Under the pieces are notes generated by a model. That model was not told the DNA's origin, made no database searches, and saw only the letters and a list, made by a program, of their open reading frames with translations. Source: Neckera pumila (Eukaryota; Streptophyta; Bryopsida; Hypnales; Neckeraceae). Taken from it: a stretch of 64,000 nt of DNA. Where the stretch lies: NCBI GenBank assembly GCA_963969595.1, contig OZ018409.1:15966975-16030974 (forward strand). Reading direction: 5' to 3'. The translations under genes were made by a program, and so were the position numbers. Shown piece by piece: positions 1-12,031 of the stretch (position 1 is its first letter; every line of letters begins with the position of its first letter).

Positions 1-736
1 TCAAAACATGGGAGAAGGGGTAGCAAAAATATTTTGCAAGATTTTTAATTTTTTTCCCTTATAGATTATTTTTTTGGTCTATTTGGGAAGCTTTGATTCA
101 TTTCATTTGGATTTTTTTTGAGAAAGTTATGGACAATCTTGTTTTTTGGGCAATTAGAGCATCTTCTTGAAAAAAATAACTTGTAGGATTCATTTTGGAA
201 TACAATTTTTGCAATTTTTCAAAAAAAAAAAGTTCCACATGGTTTAGTTTTTGTGCTAGAACAATCTCACCATTGGGATTAGTGCATTTTAATTCCATCT
301 AAAAGATATTAATATTTTAGATTTTCCTTCTATCTTGTACCTACTTCTACTTAACAATTCTTTTAAGAATGAAAATTAAGTTTTTTTGAATTTCTTTTTT
401 TTCCCTAGACTTTTAATCCAATTCTCCACTAGAAAGATTTAAAGCTCAAAAGTCTGTAGTGCAAAAAATTTAAGTTAAAAATGTTCAAAGTCAAAAAATC
501 TAGTCCCACAATGTGCTGAAAAAACTGTTTTTTTCACTTCAAATGCAGATATCTTGCAATCTGTGAAATCAAAAATTCTGAAATTTTTTCCACACATTCT
601 CATACTAGTTAGGTATAAGATCCTACGGTTAGATGTGCAAAAAAAACACTTTTCAAGTTCTTTTACTCTTTGCTCTAGAAATGGCAGTTTTGAGAGTTTT
701 TTGGCAGAAAAAAGGCCTTGGTCCTTTAGGGGTTAA
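1..736 (-). mobile_element. TTAA-flanked piggyBac-like non-autonomous element, copy A, cut by the window edge
   Basis: Read on the minus strand, this copy starts at 732 with CCCCTAAAGGACCAAGGCC next to a TTAA at 733-736. It then follows the sequence of the complete copy at 12088-13007 in the same order until it runs off the window at base 1. TTAA target sites and terminal repeats starting with CCC are typical of the piggyBac superfamily. It has no coding capacity; the short ORFs in it are AT-rich chance frames. About 190 bp of its 3' end should lie outside the window, judging from the complete copy. Confidence 0.7.
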
Positions 737-835
737 TAAACAAAGACTAGAAAACAATCAACCTTCCACTATTCTTAACTCCCTTTAAACTCATGTATAT
801 GCTTATATAGGATTTTTCATTCCCAACATAGTATA

Positions 836-1226
836 TATTGAAATGAATCAAAGATTTTCAGATAGACAAAAATATAATTTGTAAGAAAAAAAATATAAAT
901 AAAAATAAAAATAAAAATGGCATCCAAATGAAATGAATCAAAGATTCTAGATAGACAAAAATATAATCTGTAAGAAAAAAAAATTAAAAAAAACAAAAAA
1001 AACTGCAAATTTTTTTTGCTGCCCCTCAAATGCTATTTTGAGTTTATTTGGGTATAATTTATTTTCCCAGGCACCGATTGAAAAAAAAAATTATATTCCC
1101 ATGAAGCTTAGCTGTTTTTTCATCTTCCAAAAAAGTTTCAAAAAATCACAACAAAAATTCAGCCCATAGGTACCTGCCCGAAATCCCATTTGTCCCCCGA
1201 AAGGACAATGGACTTTTAGGGGTTAA
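836..1226 (+). mobile_element. TTAA-family element, 3' fragment (copy B)
   Basis: This stretch matches the 3' third of the 12088-13007 element, including the GGTACCTGCCCGAAATCCCA block and the end GGACTTTTAGGGG followed by TTAA (1223-1226). The 5' part is missing. A short simple run of AAATA repeats near 890-915 interrupts the alignment. No coding capacity. Confidence 0.6.
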
Positions 1227-2530
1227 GACAAACTTGGCCTACAGCCCTACACTAATTTGTATTTGACAAAATGTGATAATAATTCCCATGTGAATATAGC
1301 TTCTCAAAATAAGTTGGATGAAGATTGAAGAGTGAACGGAGGAGTACAATGAAGATTGAAACTTTGAATACATCTATAAGCCCCTTCATATATATGAACT
1401 CCGCACAAGGTCTACTAATTGATCTTGCATATTTTATACTTGGAATTTGTATCATGAAATACCTTTAGTTGGAGTAGTTGGACTAGACATAGACATAGAT
1501 TGTTCCTAATAGATTTGCAATGCCCAAAGTCACATATAATATACATAATTAAGTATTAGATTTGTTTTCCTTTGAAGCTCTTCATATATTTGTTATTTAA
1601 CCTCTAATGGATGGAGCCTATGACCATGTAGTCAACTTTGAAAGTCCCTCACATTGTATCCTCCATTTTTTTGGTATTTATGAGTGAAATTTTTTATTTT
1701 TATTTTTCAAAAATGAAATGACATTTTTCATATTTGTCAAAAAAAATTCAAATTTTCTATACCGGTAGTCGGATTTTCATGGGCCTAAATCATAGATGTT
1801 TTGAAGAATACCATTGGAAGTCATGTGCCTTTAATAAAAAAATGTCTTGAATAGCAAACATAGGTTCATTCCAACAAAATACATTTTATTTGTTTTTGAT
1901 TAATTAAAAGGATTTGTGCATTTTCCCTAGTGACTAGTTCCAAATATTTTGGCATGTCCCGATGGACCTTTTCTTCATTAGGCAATCAAGTATGTAAAGA
2001 TATATCTGGAATGAAGACCAAGTAAAGATTTTTTTTCTTCTTCTTTTGACCTTAAACCTATAGAATTTCATTGCTTGTAGATGTCGAAAAACATCTCATA
2101 TGTCCAATTTGGATAATTTTTGCAAAAGTTGTTGACCTCCAAAGTTTGCAGCCAGTCAATCCTAATTCTGTTCAATTCGTCCGATTCTGTCCGATATGAC
2201 AACTCTGTCTCCCACCACCTCAATTTCAGCATGTGCATACTGAATTTCAACAATTCTGACACCGCCACTCCACAATCTTCAGTGGAAAATTGAATTTCGC
2301 CCAAGTCTTGTTCAATGAATTAAAGTTTTATTTGTTGACTTGAATTTTGAATTACAAGAGCCACTTAAGTTTGGGGCACATGCAACCATGAAGTGGGAGC
2401 CAAGTAACAGGCAATTCTGGCAAACACTTTGGCAAAAAAAGAGTTTGTGTCTGTAATCATGAATGGAGAATCTGAGGATTCCATTAAAAAAGGGCTTGTA
2501 TTGTAAAGTACCCTCCAAGAAGTCTTGCAC
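1227..2530. repeat. AT-rich dispersed repeat block related to 4430-4730
   Basis: No gene is visible. Parts recur at 4430-4730 in the same order and orientation: the segment near 1460-1560 (containing ACATAGACATAGATTG) and the segment near 2313-2400 (containing ATTTGTTGACTTGAATTTT). The intervening kilobase is absent from the second copy. Small ORFs around 2068-2542 have no recognisable domains and are taken as chance. Confidence 0.4.
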
Positions 2531-2799
2531 GGTCGAGCTCATAGTTGTATGATGAGCCTCTTGCAGAGGCCGTTTTGCCCCCCGTTTTACCCCTGGGAAA
2601 ATGCAGGAACGTTTTATTTGCTACGCCTAAGAGTTTTTGCAAATTTTGAGTTCATATTTGCAATCAAAGACCCCAAATTAGCTAGGAGAGGTGTTAACAA
2701 TTGAACAAAGACAGGACAAAATAGGGGGCCTTTTTTTTTACATTCACCATGGGCTTTACCTCCGCAAGAAGCTCGTCATACAACTATAAGCTTGATCGT
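2531..2799. mobile_element. Foldback/MITE-like element with about 35-bp terminal inverted repeats
   Basis: The left end (CGGTCGAGCTCATAGTTGTA..) is matched in inverted orientation by the right end (..CAACTATAAGCTTGATCG). The two arms keep ATAGTTGTATGA and the following GAGC-CTCTTGC block. The interior has no ORF of note. I cannot define a target-site duplication, so the superfamily is open. Confidence 0.5.
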
Positions 2800-2804
2800 C
2801 TTGC

Positions 2805-3650
2805 ACCCCCATTATGAAGTCCTTCAAATTTTTTCTTTTTAATAGCTCCATTTTAAGAATATTTTATCAAAGTTATTCTTTTCAATTTATTATTTTATGC
2901 AATCTTGATGAAAACACCAAATTTTGATTTCAAAAAACAAAAATTTCATTTCTGGTACATTATTTTATTAGTGTATTTTCATTGTGCTACATCATAATTT
3001 TTTCTAAAATATTTGGTGATGAATCTTTTAAATTTAAGTGTGGAAACATTTAAAAATCAGCAATGTGTACTTCAATTTTAGGAAGAATCCACATTACCTA
3101 GAAAAATTATTATTACACTATAGAGAATTCAATGTCGAGCAATTGCCTTTCCAAATACTATCAAATGGATATTTCTAAATTTTAATTATATTTTACTTAT
3201 TGACCCTTGTATTATGACTATTTCTATACCTTTGAACATGATGGTGCAATTGGTTTGCCAAAACCTAGTTATAATTTAGAAAAATTTGTTGTACAAATAT
3301 TGATTAGCGCCCCCCTTGACATTGAATTCTTCTGTATTGAAATAATTTTCTTAAATAATGTGGATTTTTCTTAAAAGTGAGATGTGCACATTGATGTTTC
3401 TTAAATAGTTGTACAATAAATTAAAAAATTCATCACCAACATTTTTCAAACAATTATTATGTAATACAATGAAAATACACATAAAATCATTTACCAAAGA
3501 TGGAATTTTATTTTTTGAAATTGAAATTTGGTGTGTTTATGAAGATTGGACCAAATAATAAATTTAATAGGATAGTTTTGACAAAATAATCTTAAAATGG
3601 AATTAAAAAGGAAAAGTTTGAAGGGCTCCATATTGGCTTGCAAAATCTCT
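2805..3650. mobile_element. Large foldback element, about 340-bp diverged inverted arms
   Basis: Sequence from about 2810 to 3150 reappears inverted from about 3640 back to 3300. Paired landmarks are ATTCATCACCAA (3430) with TTGGTGATGAAT (3014), AATGAAAATACAC with GTGTATTTTCATT, and GACATTGAATTC with GAATTCAATGTC. Arms are roughly three-quarters identical by eye, with a central loop of about 150 bp. No coding potential. It abuts the smaller foldback at 2531-2799. Confidence 0.55.
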
Positions 3651-4831
3651 TGGAGAGTATTAGTACAATATAGTACTATAACAAGGTAGGAGTCCATAAA
3701 GCGCCCATTTAAGAGTATTGCCATTGTTTTGCAAGAAATTTAACTTGGCATGGGAGCTCTACAGTGTTGACTTTGTTGATTTTTTTTGACACAAATGAAA
3801 CAGAATTTCATTGCAAAAAGTAAGGTACAAAGCCAATAGTCCCAAGTAGCTTGGTGGGGAATACAAAAAATAGCAAGGACCATTAACAAGGAACAATAAA
3901 AGACTGGATAGACCAACATGACGCAAGAGGCACGACAAAGGCGCAACGTTGAGAAAGGCCATGAAGCCTCTCAAAGTTGGACGAGAGAGGTGATGACGCT
4001 GCATCATCACCATGCCAGTAGAAACAAGCAACTTTGTTGATTTAGACCAAGTGTGATGTTGGTCCCCCACTCTTCTATGCCATGGCACCGTGGCATGTTC
4101 CTATTTGCAGCTAGTATTGTTCATACACAAGTCATATTGTTGGGCCATGTTGGCACTTAGCAGGCCACATTGAAGGTAGTGGATCACAATAAAAGAATAA
4201 AAATTGTTCTTCTAGGATATCCCAAAATTACAACTCAGTACAAAAGAAAAATGATACAGGAAGATGGTGTGCCAATCTATTTTTTTGAGTGGGCTGGCCA
4301 AGGATTCACTGTCCTAAAGTACACAATGGGAGGTGACATCACTTCCGGGCTCAGTAACCACCATGCTTGACTTTTATATTGATCAATAGTGACGATGCTC
4401 TTAGAGATAGATATCAATTTGGGAAAGTTAGATAGGATCTACGAATAATTGGTCTTGCAACTTTTACACTTCAGTTGGAACTTGTGTCATCAAAACACCT
4501 TGGAGTAGTTGGGCCAAACATAGACATAGATTGATCCTAATAGATTTGCAACATCTAAAGTCACATGCATTATTTATAGATAATTTGCTCTTGTTTGAAG
4601 TTTAGTTATTTAATTGAATTTCACCGAAGTTAGTCTTCTTAAATGGAAGTTTTTATTTGTTGACTTGAATTTTTAATTACAAGAGCCACTTTTGGGCACA
4701 TGCAACCGTGAAGGGCTAGATAGAAACATTCTAAACCTTCCACAAGAGTGGACCCATTGCTCAAAGTACAACCTTGATTACAAGGTACTGTTAATACTAC
4801 GGCTCCGTACAATACATCAAACGTTCTTAGT
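3651..4831. other. No gene seen; AT-rich with dispersed repeat pieces
   Basis: The minus-strand ORFs at 3740-4088 lie in a segment that reads like the 3' end of an old retroelement, but I could not identify any domain. The section 4430-4730 repeats pieces of 1250-2400. Confidence 0.35.
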
Positions 4832-5950
4832 TTAACCCCTAAGCGCTTCGAAGTGCAGAAAGTGGACAACTAACAGAGTCTGACAGATGCTGATAACGGA
4901 GACTCGAGGAATTTCATCCATCCTTTTTTTGGGAAGCTGTGACAGAAGTTTGGCAATATGTAGTGATGACAGCGGCTGCTGTAGTTAGAGCTGCTACGAA
5001 TTAAAAATCTTTGAAGTGAAACATGTTGAGATTTCTAGAAAATTTTGATGTGCCCAAGCGCGAAGTCTGCTGAAAATACCACTGTTCGGAAAAAAAATTT
5101 CAGTGGCCCAGAACGCAGACAACAAATTTTCCTCGCTTTCTTCGTTATTTTTAAATGAAGGTAGGTTGATATAAAAATGATTAAGCAGAAGGTGTTGCAT
5201 TCTCTAGGAAGATGTGCAGCGCTCAGTATCATAAATAACAACGCCAGATGTCAATAGCCCTTATTACTATATTATTTTACTATTGTTGAATGGAATGGCG
5301 GTTGCGAGGCTGCGCCTTCAAATGGCGGTAGAAGCTTCATGATTCAATCTAAACTCCTACATCTAGATGTATAGATATAAACAATGGAAATCGATTATTG
5401 GAATTACATCGGCAGGCGGCTCCTGCAATGAAAGTAGCCGTCTCTTAGTCATTCCAAAAGAACTAAAAAATGGAAATTGGGAAGGACGGTAGTTATAAAT
5501 TGAATTTCCAATGTTGTAACTGCCAATTGAGGACGGATTTGGGAACTATGCGAAGAACTACTGGAACAAATTCATTAATGAGTGCCAATCTTCATGATCA
5601 ATGCACAATAAAAAAATGACATTGCCAACCCATGCTTATATTCAATCAGAGAAGAGGTTTTTCAACATTTTCTCAAACTTTCTGAAAGCGACGCGAATAG
5701 TTCATGCTTCTACTGAGAGTCTTCAACAAGCATCTGCAATACAATTTGTAGTCATAGCCCATGACAACATTATAGTTAGAAGATTAGTAGCATTGTGAAG
5801 AGACACACATGTTCTAATGAATCATTTTCATCTCCATATTGAGAAAGAGTGCTTGCCCTGTGACACCTCATGTGATTAGCAATAGACATTATCGATCACT
5901 CTTGACACTTAGCTCTATAGAATTTCTTTTTGTAAGGTCATACACTTCAT

Positions 5951-6469
5951 GTGAGAAGACTCGACTATGCAGCTACACAGAAGAACACGTTAGTGAATTT
6001 CAAGAACTTGAGCGCTTACAACAAGTACCTTCCCCGGAAGCACCAGTCCCACCTTCGAACTCTGCATTTGCACTTTGCTCGTCCCGGTCGTGATACCTTT
6101 GGAGAATTTCTGCATTGCTACAGAAGCTTACACATCAGAATACAAGCAAATTATGGTACTTGGATTATGCGTATTCCACATGAGGAGTCCTTAGCGGTTT
6201 TAGCATGCACATGCGCTATTCAAGGCTGGACTACTGAGATCGGTGCGTCACATAGCCAAACTCAACGGATTCTCCAACTGCTAGATAGAAGAGTGCTGCT
6301 CCGCAGAGCTGTGAAGAAGGGAGTGCACAGGACAAATAGTCCTCGCGGCTTACGTTTCTTGTTTCGGTACCATACTGCAAGAATACTGGGTTGGAAACAA
6401 AGAATACCGGAGGGTCACCCTCACGGTTTCAGTGAAGAAGTGAACTACGCTTTGAGGGTCCTGCTTTGA
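5951..6469 (+). CDS. Hypothetical ORF upstream of the piggyBac transposase
   Basis: A 172-codon open frame begins at a GTG, not an ATG, so it would have to be an exon or a decayed start. It stops 13 bp before the putative ATG of the transposase frame and lies in a different frame. The sequence is rich in Arg, His and Leu and shows no motif I recognise. Local GC content is higher than in the flanking repeats, as in the transposase, so it may be an accessory ORF of the element or a frameshifted N-terminal part of the same protein. A chance frame is equally possible. Confidence 0.22.
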   Translation: MRRLDYAATQKNTLVNFKNLSAYNKYLPRKHQSHLRTLHLHFARPGRDTFGEFLHCYRSLHIRIQANYGTWIMRIPHEESLAVLACTCAIQGWTTEIGASHSQTQRILQLLDRRVLLRRAVKKGVHRTNSPRGLRFLFRYHTARILGWKQRIPEGHPHGFSEEVNYALRVLL

Positions 6470-6482
6470 CCTGACACTGAAC

Positions 6483-9400
6483 ATGGCAAAGTACAGTGAC
6501 GAGTATGACAAGCTGCCATCCCCTAGTAGGCCGCATAATACACCTGGGGAGGATGTCATCCAAGCATCACAGGCAACATCAATGACGGCAGGGCAACGAA
6601 ACTCTAGCAGATGATGGCTGAACAGGAACAGGCGTCGAAATGACTGCCCCTACAGTCTTCCAAGGCCCACCGGAGCTACAGCTTCCATATCACGAAAAAG
6701 GAAAGAGCTGCAGCCGGCGACTGACGCTGCTCCAAAGCAAAAACGCTTGAAGACGGAAAGGAGTACACATCCCATAGAAAGCGCCTGCCAACCACCTACA
6801 TGTCTGCTCAACTTCAATGACGACAATGATGATGCTACAAGCACTGCCACACTACATATTTCAGCCTCTGCTGCGAAGATGTTGAAGTGGCAAGGTTAAG
6901 CTTACTTACCTACGGAAAGGTGCTTGGAAACGCTTCTACGCATGATCACCAACCCCATCCCCGTGCAGATGCCTGCAACAGCCGCTACCTAGCTTCCCAA
7001 TCGAGCATCTCAAAGTGATGAAGGAGAGTGGTTGCTAGGCTTGGCGATCTACTCTTACGTACATCTCGGTCGTCCAGAACTTATGTATGTTGTATTGCTT
7101 GATGATGGTCACGAGCTCCACGTTCCTTATGGAGAAGTTCATCACATTTTGCTCACTCCAGTTACAGGCAACGAGTATTCCATAGAAAACCACAGCAGCA
7201 CACAACAAATGCACTTCCTTGGTCACCCCTCTTCACTTGAAATTGAAGAAGGTCTTGACAACTCCTCCGACGGATGCAGTGGCGACATGGAGGACCGCCA
7301 GTTGCCATTCCTCCGCAACAACAGAGGCTCCGCTACTTGCAGCCTTTCCATTTCCACCGATTAGTACAACCCACTACAAGCAACTAATGAATCTCCACTA
7401 TCCAAGTTTGCTATACAATTGCACTCCATCCCCAAATCATTCACTCCTAAACAACGTCATTGTAGTGGTGATGCAGGCACGCCACCGGTGCAGAGTATTT
7501 CGTCGCCACCACCATGGAGGGAGTCTTCAAGATACAATTTACAAATGCCCATAGTGGAGAATATTATTCAACCCACCTTTAGTGAACTCTTCCGCGAGGT
7601 TCTCCTGGATGAAGTGACTAATTTGAGTACGGTGAATTCAACAGCCAACGCAACTGTCGCACACTGTACACAAGCAAGTGGGAAAGCACTGCCACCAATG
7701 CTATCATCCGCTGTTCTTCCAAGCGTGCCCACAGCACTGGCGAGGCCAGACCTCTTGGTAACGCCGAGCTCAATGACTGCGTCGTCGAGCAAGAGGTGTG
7801 GTGCCACCTCTGCATGCGATGCACCGTCAGCACAAATTCCGGCACACCGAACCATGCCCATGCCAACTTGTATTTTGGACTCCAAGTCTCGCAAACGCCG
7901 CTGCAATGCCAGCGTAGCTTCACAGCCTAAACCCCAGTGACCATGTCACCCACTTCTTTGTTCGGCTAAGCGCCAGACTCCCATATCCGCCACATCGGGC
8001 GTACGTGTCCAACATGACGCCGCCGCTACCGAACGCCCACCACGCATGCGAGGAAAGGGACCAACGATTGGCTAGAAGAGCATCTCCGCCGGGCCTTCTA
8101 TATGCCCCGCTGAATTTGGTAGCAATGGAAGGCAGCCTGTGAGGTGGCTTTCTCGTGATAGTGCTGCAGCCAAAGCTCGAGCCTTTGCTGCAGTTTTTGC
8201 GGAGGAAACGTGGAACACGGAACAAACCATGTTCGTCCATGACCCTGTGCACTTCAGTGGACCCTCTCCAGGACCAAATTTCCCCTTCCAGCGGATGCCA
8301 TCAAAGGTGTCTTTATTTGGTCGATTTTGGAGTGACAAAATGTTAGAGACTATCTGTCAAGAGACAAACCAATATGCAAGTGAAGTGGACCCGGAGACTC
8401 GATTGCCACTGGGTGGACCATTTTGGTGGGGTCTGTCTCCTATGGAACTGCGAGCATTTTTTGGAGTATTGCTCATGATGGGAATAAAGAAATTGCCTAA
8501 TCACAGAGCATATTGGAGCAAGGAATTCTCTTTCCTCCACTGCCACATGATTTCGAGCACGATGTCAAAGTCTCGTTATGAAGATATTACTAGATGCTTG
8601 CACGTCGCCAATGATAGTGCCTTCCGAGGACAGGGATGCAATACACATGTGGACAAATTGGCCAAGCTAGATTGGCTCATTGCTGAAATTAGGCGGAGAT
8701 GTAAGTTCAATTGGAACTTGCACCAAGAATTGACAATGGATGAATCCATGATTCGTTACAAGGGAAGTTACTGTCCAATCCGACAGTATTTGCCAAAAAA
8801 ATCGACGAAGTGGAGCATAAAAGTGTGGGCATTGGCAGATGTGAAATCCAAGTACGTTCATGACTTCGACATTTATACCGGCTCCAAGCAGCAAACTGTA
8901 CAAGTCGCATGCGGGGCAAGGGGGGCTAAAACGGCCTATGAAGTTGTCATGTTGTTATTGTGAGACCTACATGGACGAGGTCATGTGGTGGTCACTGATT
9001 GCTACTTCACTTCCGTGAAGCTAATCATAGATTTGGCTGCGCTTGGAACATACGCCATGAGCAGCATCATGAGCAATCGCATCGGATTACCAAAAGCCCT
9101 CACTCAGAAGCAGCTTTTTCTCGGAGCGCCACAAGGCACCATCGCATGGTGCATGCACAGTAGCAGGAAAATTACTTGTGTTGTGTGGGTTGATCGTAAG
9201 CCTGTACTTCTACTGTCTTCATTCTTCACTCCTTTACCACGACTAGGTGAAGAGTGGCCGACTGTGCCTAGGCAAGTTCATGGTGAAGAACACAACATTG
9301 TGACCTCGCCTGTGCATAAAGGTTACACTCAGTTTATGCGGGGTGTCGATGTAGCAGATTAAATGCGGGGAGCGTATTCTGCTCAAATCCGAAGCCACAA

Positions 9401-9722
9401 ATGGTGGCATAGGATCTTTTTCTTCTTGCTAGATACTTCAGTCGTGAACTGCTACATCCTCTACAAGGCCATCTGTGAGCGCTTGGTTTAGGTTCCTATC
9501 AAACGTATAGACTTCCATCTTCTTTTCGCCAAAGCTTTGTGCAAGCCTTGGGTGGTCCGAAGAGGTTGTGTTTCACAATTTCGCTTAGCAGCACCGGCGG
9601 TTCATTCTTTGGTGCGTACTAGTAGTCGAAGGAAATGCCGCTTCTGCTCTGGGAAGACGCGCACCAATTTGAGTTGTTTGCAATGCGGAGGCATGCCTCT
9701 TCATATGGGCAACTGCTTTTAG
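6483..9722 (+). pseudogene. piggyBac-type transposase (DDE_Tnp_1_7), nine in-frame stops
   Basis: One frame runs from ATG 6483 to the stop at 9720-9722 (about 1,080 codons) with no frameshift. It is interrupted by stops at 6612, 6897, 6990, 7362, 7938, 8073, 8961, 9360 and 9489. Family features are clear: catalytic Asp in MDESMIRYKG (8739), Asp in VVTDCYFTS (8997), the GVDVAD pair (9348 and 9357), the KWWHRIFFFLLD block after it, and a C-terminal Cys/His finger (CRFC..CLQC..PLH..NCF). The N-terminal part carries basic NLS-like stretches (6690-6760) and a possible Tudor-like segment (7020-7150). PiggyBac enzymes excise and insert DNA precisely at TTAA. Every stop could arise from CAA, CAG or CGA by C-to-T change; at 9360 the family has Gln or a similar residue after GVDxxD. 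Non-functional as it stands. Confidence 0.85.
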
Positions 9723-9842
9723 CGCTCTCACTACCCTCTTCGTCGATAAGCAGTTCGTGGAGTAGTTGTGACGTTGTCGTTGTGAGTCGTGCCTTGTTTT
9801 AGTGCAGTTTGGCAAGGGAGTTCTATTGATTATCTACTAACA

Positions 9843-10045
9843 CACTACAAGAGAAAGGGGTGTTTTAAGTAGTGTCCTAGACATCACATCTTTTAAATAA
9901 TGTCTTTTAAGTAAGTTTTTAAGTAAAATTTTATTTAAAAGACAATCTTTTTAGTAAAGTTTTACTTAAAAACTTACTTGAAAGACGTTACTTAAAAGAC
10001 GTGATGTCTAGGACACTACTTAAAACACCCCTTTTTCTTGTAGTG
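9843..10045. mobile_element. CACTA-type MITE, 203 bp, with 3-bp target duplication
   Basis: The ends are CACTACAAG and CTTGTAGTG, and the whole element folds back: GGGGTGTTTTAAGTAGTGTC near the left end pairs with the mirrored right arm, as do the CTAGACATCAC blocks. It is flanked by ACA at 9840-9842 and ACA at 10046-10048, the 3-bp duplication expected for CACTA (En/Spm) elements. It lies 120 bp after the piggyBac stop codon. No coding capacity; it would need a transposase in trans. Confidence 0.85.
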
Positions 10046-10048
10046 ACA

Positions 10049-12031
10049 GCAATGGACTCCATTCCTCATCCAAAGAAGCTTAGGGGTCACGTTTGATAGT
10101 TACAGTGATATCAGTCGATCAGTTGTTTAGGTTTCCCAGTGTGGTCTCAGTGGGTTTGTCCTTATAGTTTGTGGATGTCATTTTCGAAGTGCTTCAAGTA
10201 TGTAGTGTTGAAAGGTCATTCAGGGACGGCTCTCAATCTGCAAAAATTCCAGTGCAGAAATGGAGCACAAAGTAGCCAAAGTTGTTGGAGGACTTCGGTG
10301 CTCAAAGCTGTCCTTCTTGTCATTATTTGAAGGAGAACTTGTCGTTGTGGGAAGGTGGGGAATGTGAAGTCCCCGTTACATCCATGGTACTGAATTTCAA
10401 GAGTCTGAACAGTGTAGGAAGCAAAAGTATATTGTCAAGCACTGTAAGGAATGGGTATGTAAATGATCAACGTATTACTAGACTGTTGTGGAGGCCTAGC
10501 TTTTACACTTTGTAGATAAGGAGTCCTCTAGTATAGGAAGGCATGGCAACAGCTTCATCAAGGAATTTTCCTTCATGTTCTGGTGACTATGATTGACTAA
10601 ATATGGAGATATATATTTTGACATGGCTTTGCCTGCATGAAGAAGTTTGGAGAAGGGCAGAATGGATGATACCGAGCAGCACTATAGAAGGCGATCGAGG
10701 TCGCAAAGCTCCGGTACATTATCACTTTGGCACTTTGCCCTTGCTGTTAAATGCATTTTCAATTTTTCTATCTTTCGTAAGTGCGCTCCCATTTCTTGCA
10801 TCACTGTGGACTTGTTGTTTGCAAACTTCTTTGTATTCTACCAATGTCATCTTCCCACTACTAGAGTAGGACATATAGATTCATGTCAAAAAACAACATT
10901 GTTGCAACCATTGCTTGTGCTACCTAGTAATTTGTCGCTGTTATTTTTTGTGTGCCCCAGGCTGACATCGGGAACGAGTACTCCAACGAGGAAGACTGGA
11001 TCAGAGCCCGGGGAATTGAAAGTGCATAACAGCTGTATTCGTGACTGCACATGACCAAAGCCTGTAGAAGACAAGTACAGAAGTTATGTATATAGAAATG
11101 ATACTAAAAATAAGACAAAAAGGCGTTCTCAAATGTTTCCCACTTGATAGGATGCATGATTTTCAATGTTGTCCTTCTGTGAACAGGTGGTGTTTGTGTA
11201 GGGATGACGAACACTGGGTACACTCTTATGAATGTCTTTACTTGTGGAATCTGAAGTACTCATAAGATAGTTTTATTGTAAGGAAGTTGTGCAGGTCAAG
11301 CATCTTCTTTGTTTGGGATTCTGTCACGGGCACTAGCAACTTGTTCTTTGGCTCCAAGAAATTGAAAAGTGCAGATGGTCTTCTCCAGCTCAAACCGCTC
11401 ATTAGGGCTTTCATGGCTTCCGGAATGTGCAAGACCGAATGTGCATATAGATTAAGTACATGACGCTTGCATACATCACTCTTGAACTATGCGCTGCATT
11501 TTATAATGATTTTTGAACTTTGTCTTGTACATGTGTCACTCTGGCATGGACCTCGGTCACGAGTATATTCTTGGTTGGGCATGTGTGCTAAGCGGTCTGG
11601 TCACTTGAAAAATTAGTGTTTCTTTCTTTCTTGGCAGAGGCATGTCCATTACAAGCTTTGTATTTTTACAGAAGCTGAATAATCGTCATCTGTTACTGCA
11701 TGAGTCGATTCTGCTCGTCATTCTCTTTCCACAGCAGTTTCTCTCATATTTTTTGGAGCATTTGCGGCCAACTTCTGACACAAAATTATGCCAAGCCATG
11801 AGCTGCCCGTCCAAGTCAACACTGGACTTCAGGTGGTCAAAGCTCATGATCATCCAAACCCCAATCCTTTTTCACAATCTTCCTGCAGATTTGAATTACT
11901 CGCTAGCAGGCACTCAAGATCATACGGTCACTTCACCAGTCATATGCAGCAATTCTCCAGCAATGATCTCCAGAATATGTCAACTTTCTAGACCGCAGTA
12001 CACTGCTGCGATGAGTCGGGTCGCTCTAGGG
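10049..12031. other. Non-coding 3' flank of the piggyBac gene
   Basis: Moderate GC content, no recognisable protein. ORFs at 10603-11054 and 11642-12046 have no motifs and overlap in several frames. It may be the long 3' subterminal part of the transposon or older host sequence, depending on which 3' end is right. Confidence 0.3.

Noticed and set aside
3740..4088. Two overlapping minus-strand ORFs, possible LINE 3' end
   Set aside because: No reverse transcriptase or endonuclease motif is visible; the resemblance is compositional only.
4170..4370. 66-codon plus-strand ORF
   Set aside because: No domain and no codon signal; it lies in dispersed repeat sequence and matches chance expectation.
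6483..9722. Reading the nine stops as an alternative genetic code or nuclear U-to-C editing
   Set aside because: Any stop becomes a sense codon by T-to-C at its first position, so the pattern has no power to show this; ordinary decay explains it.
10603..11054. ORFs of 88 and 135 codons after the transposase
   Set aside because: They overlap in different frames, show no motif and follow no splice or start logic.
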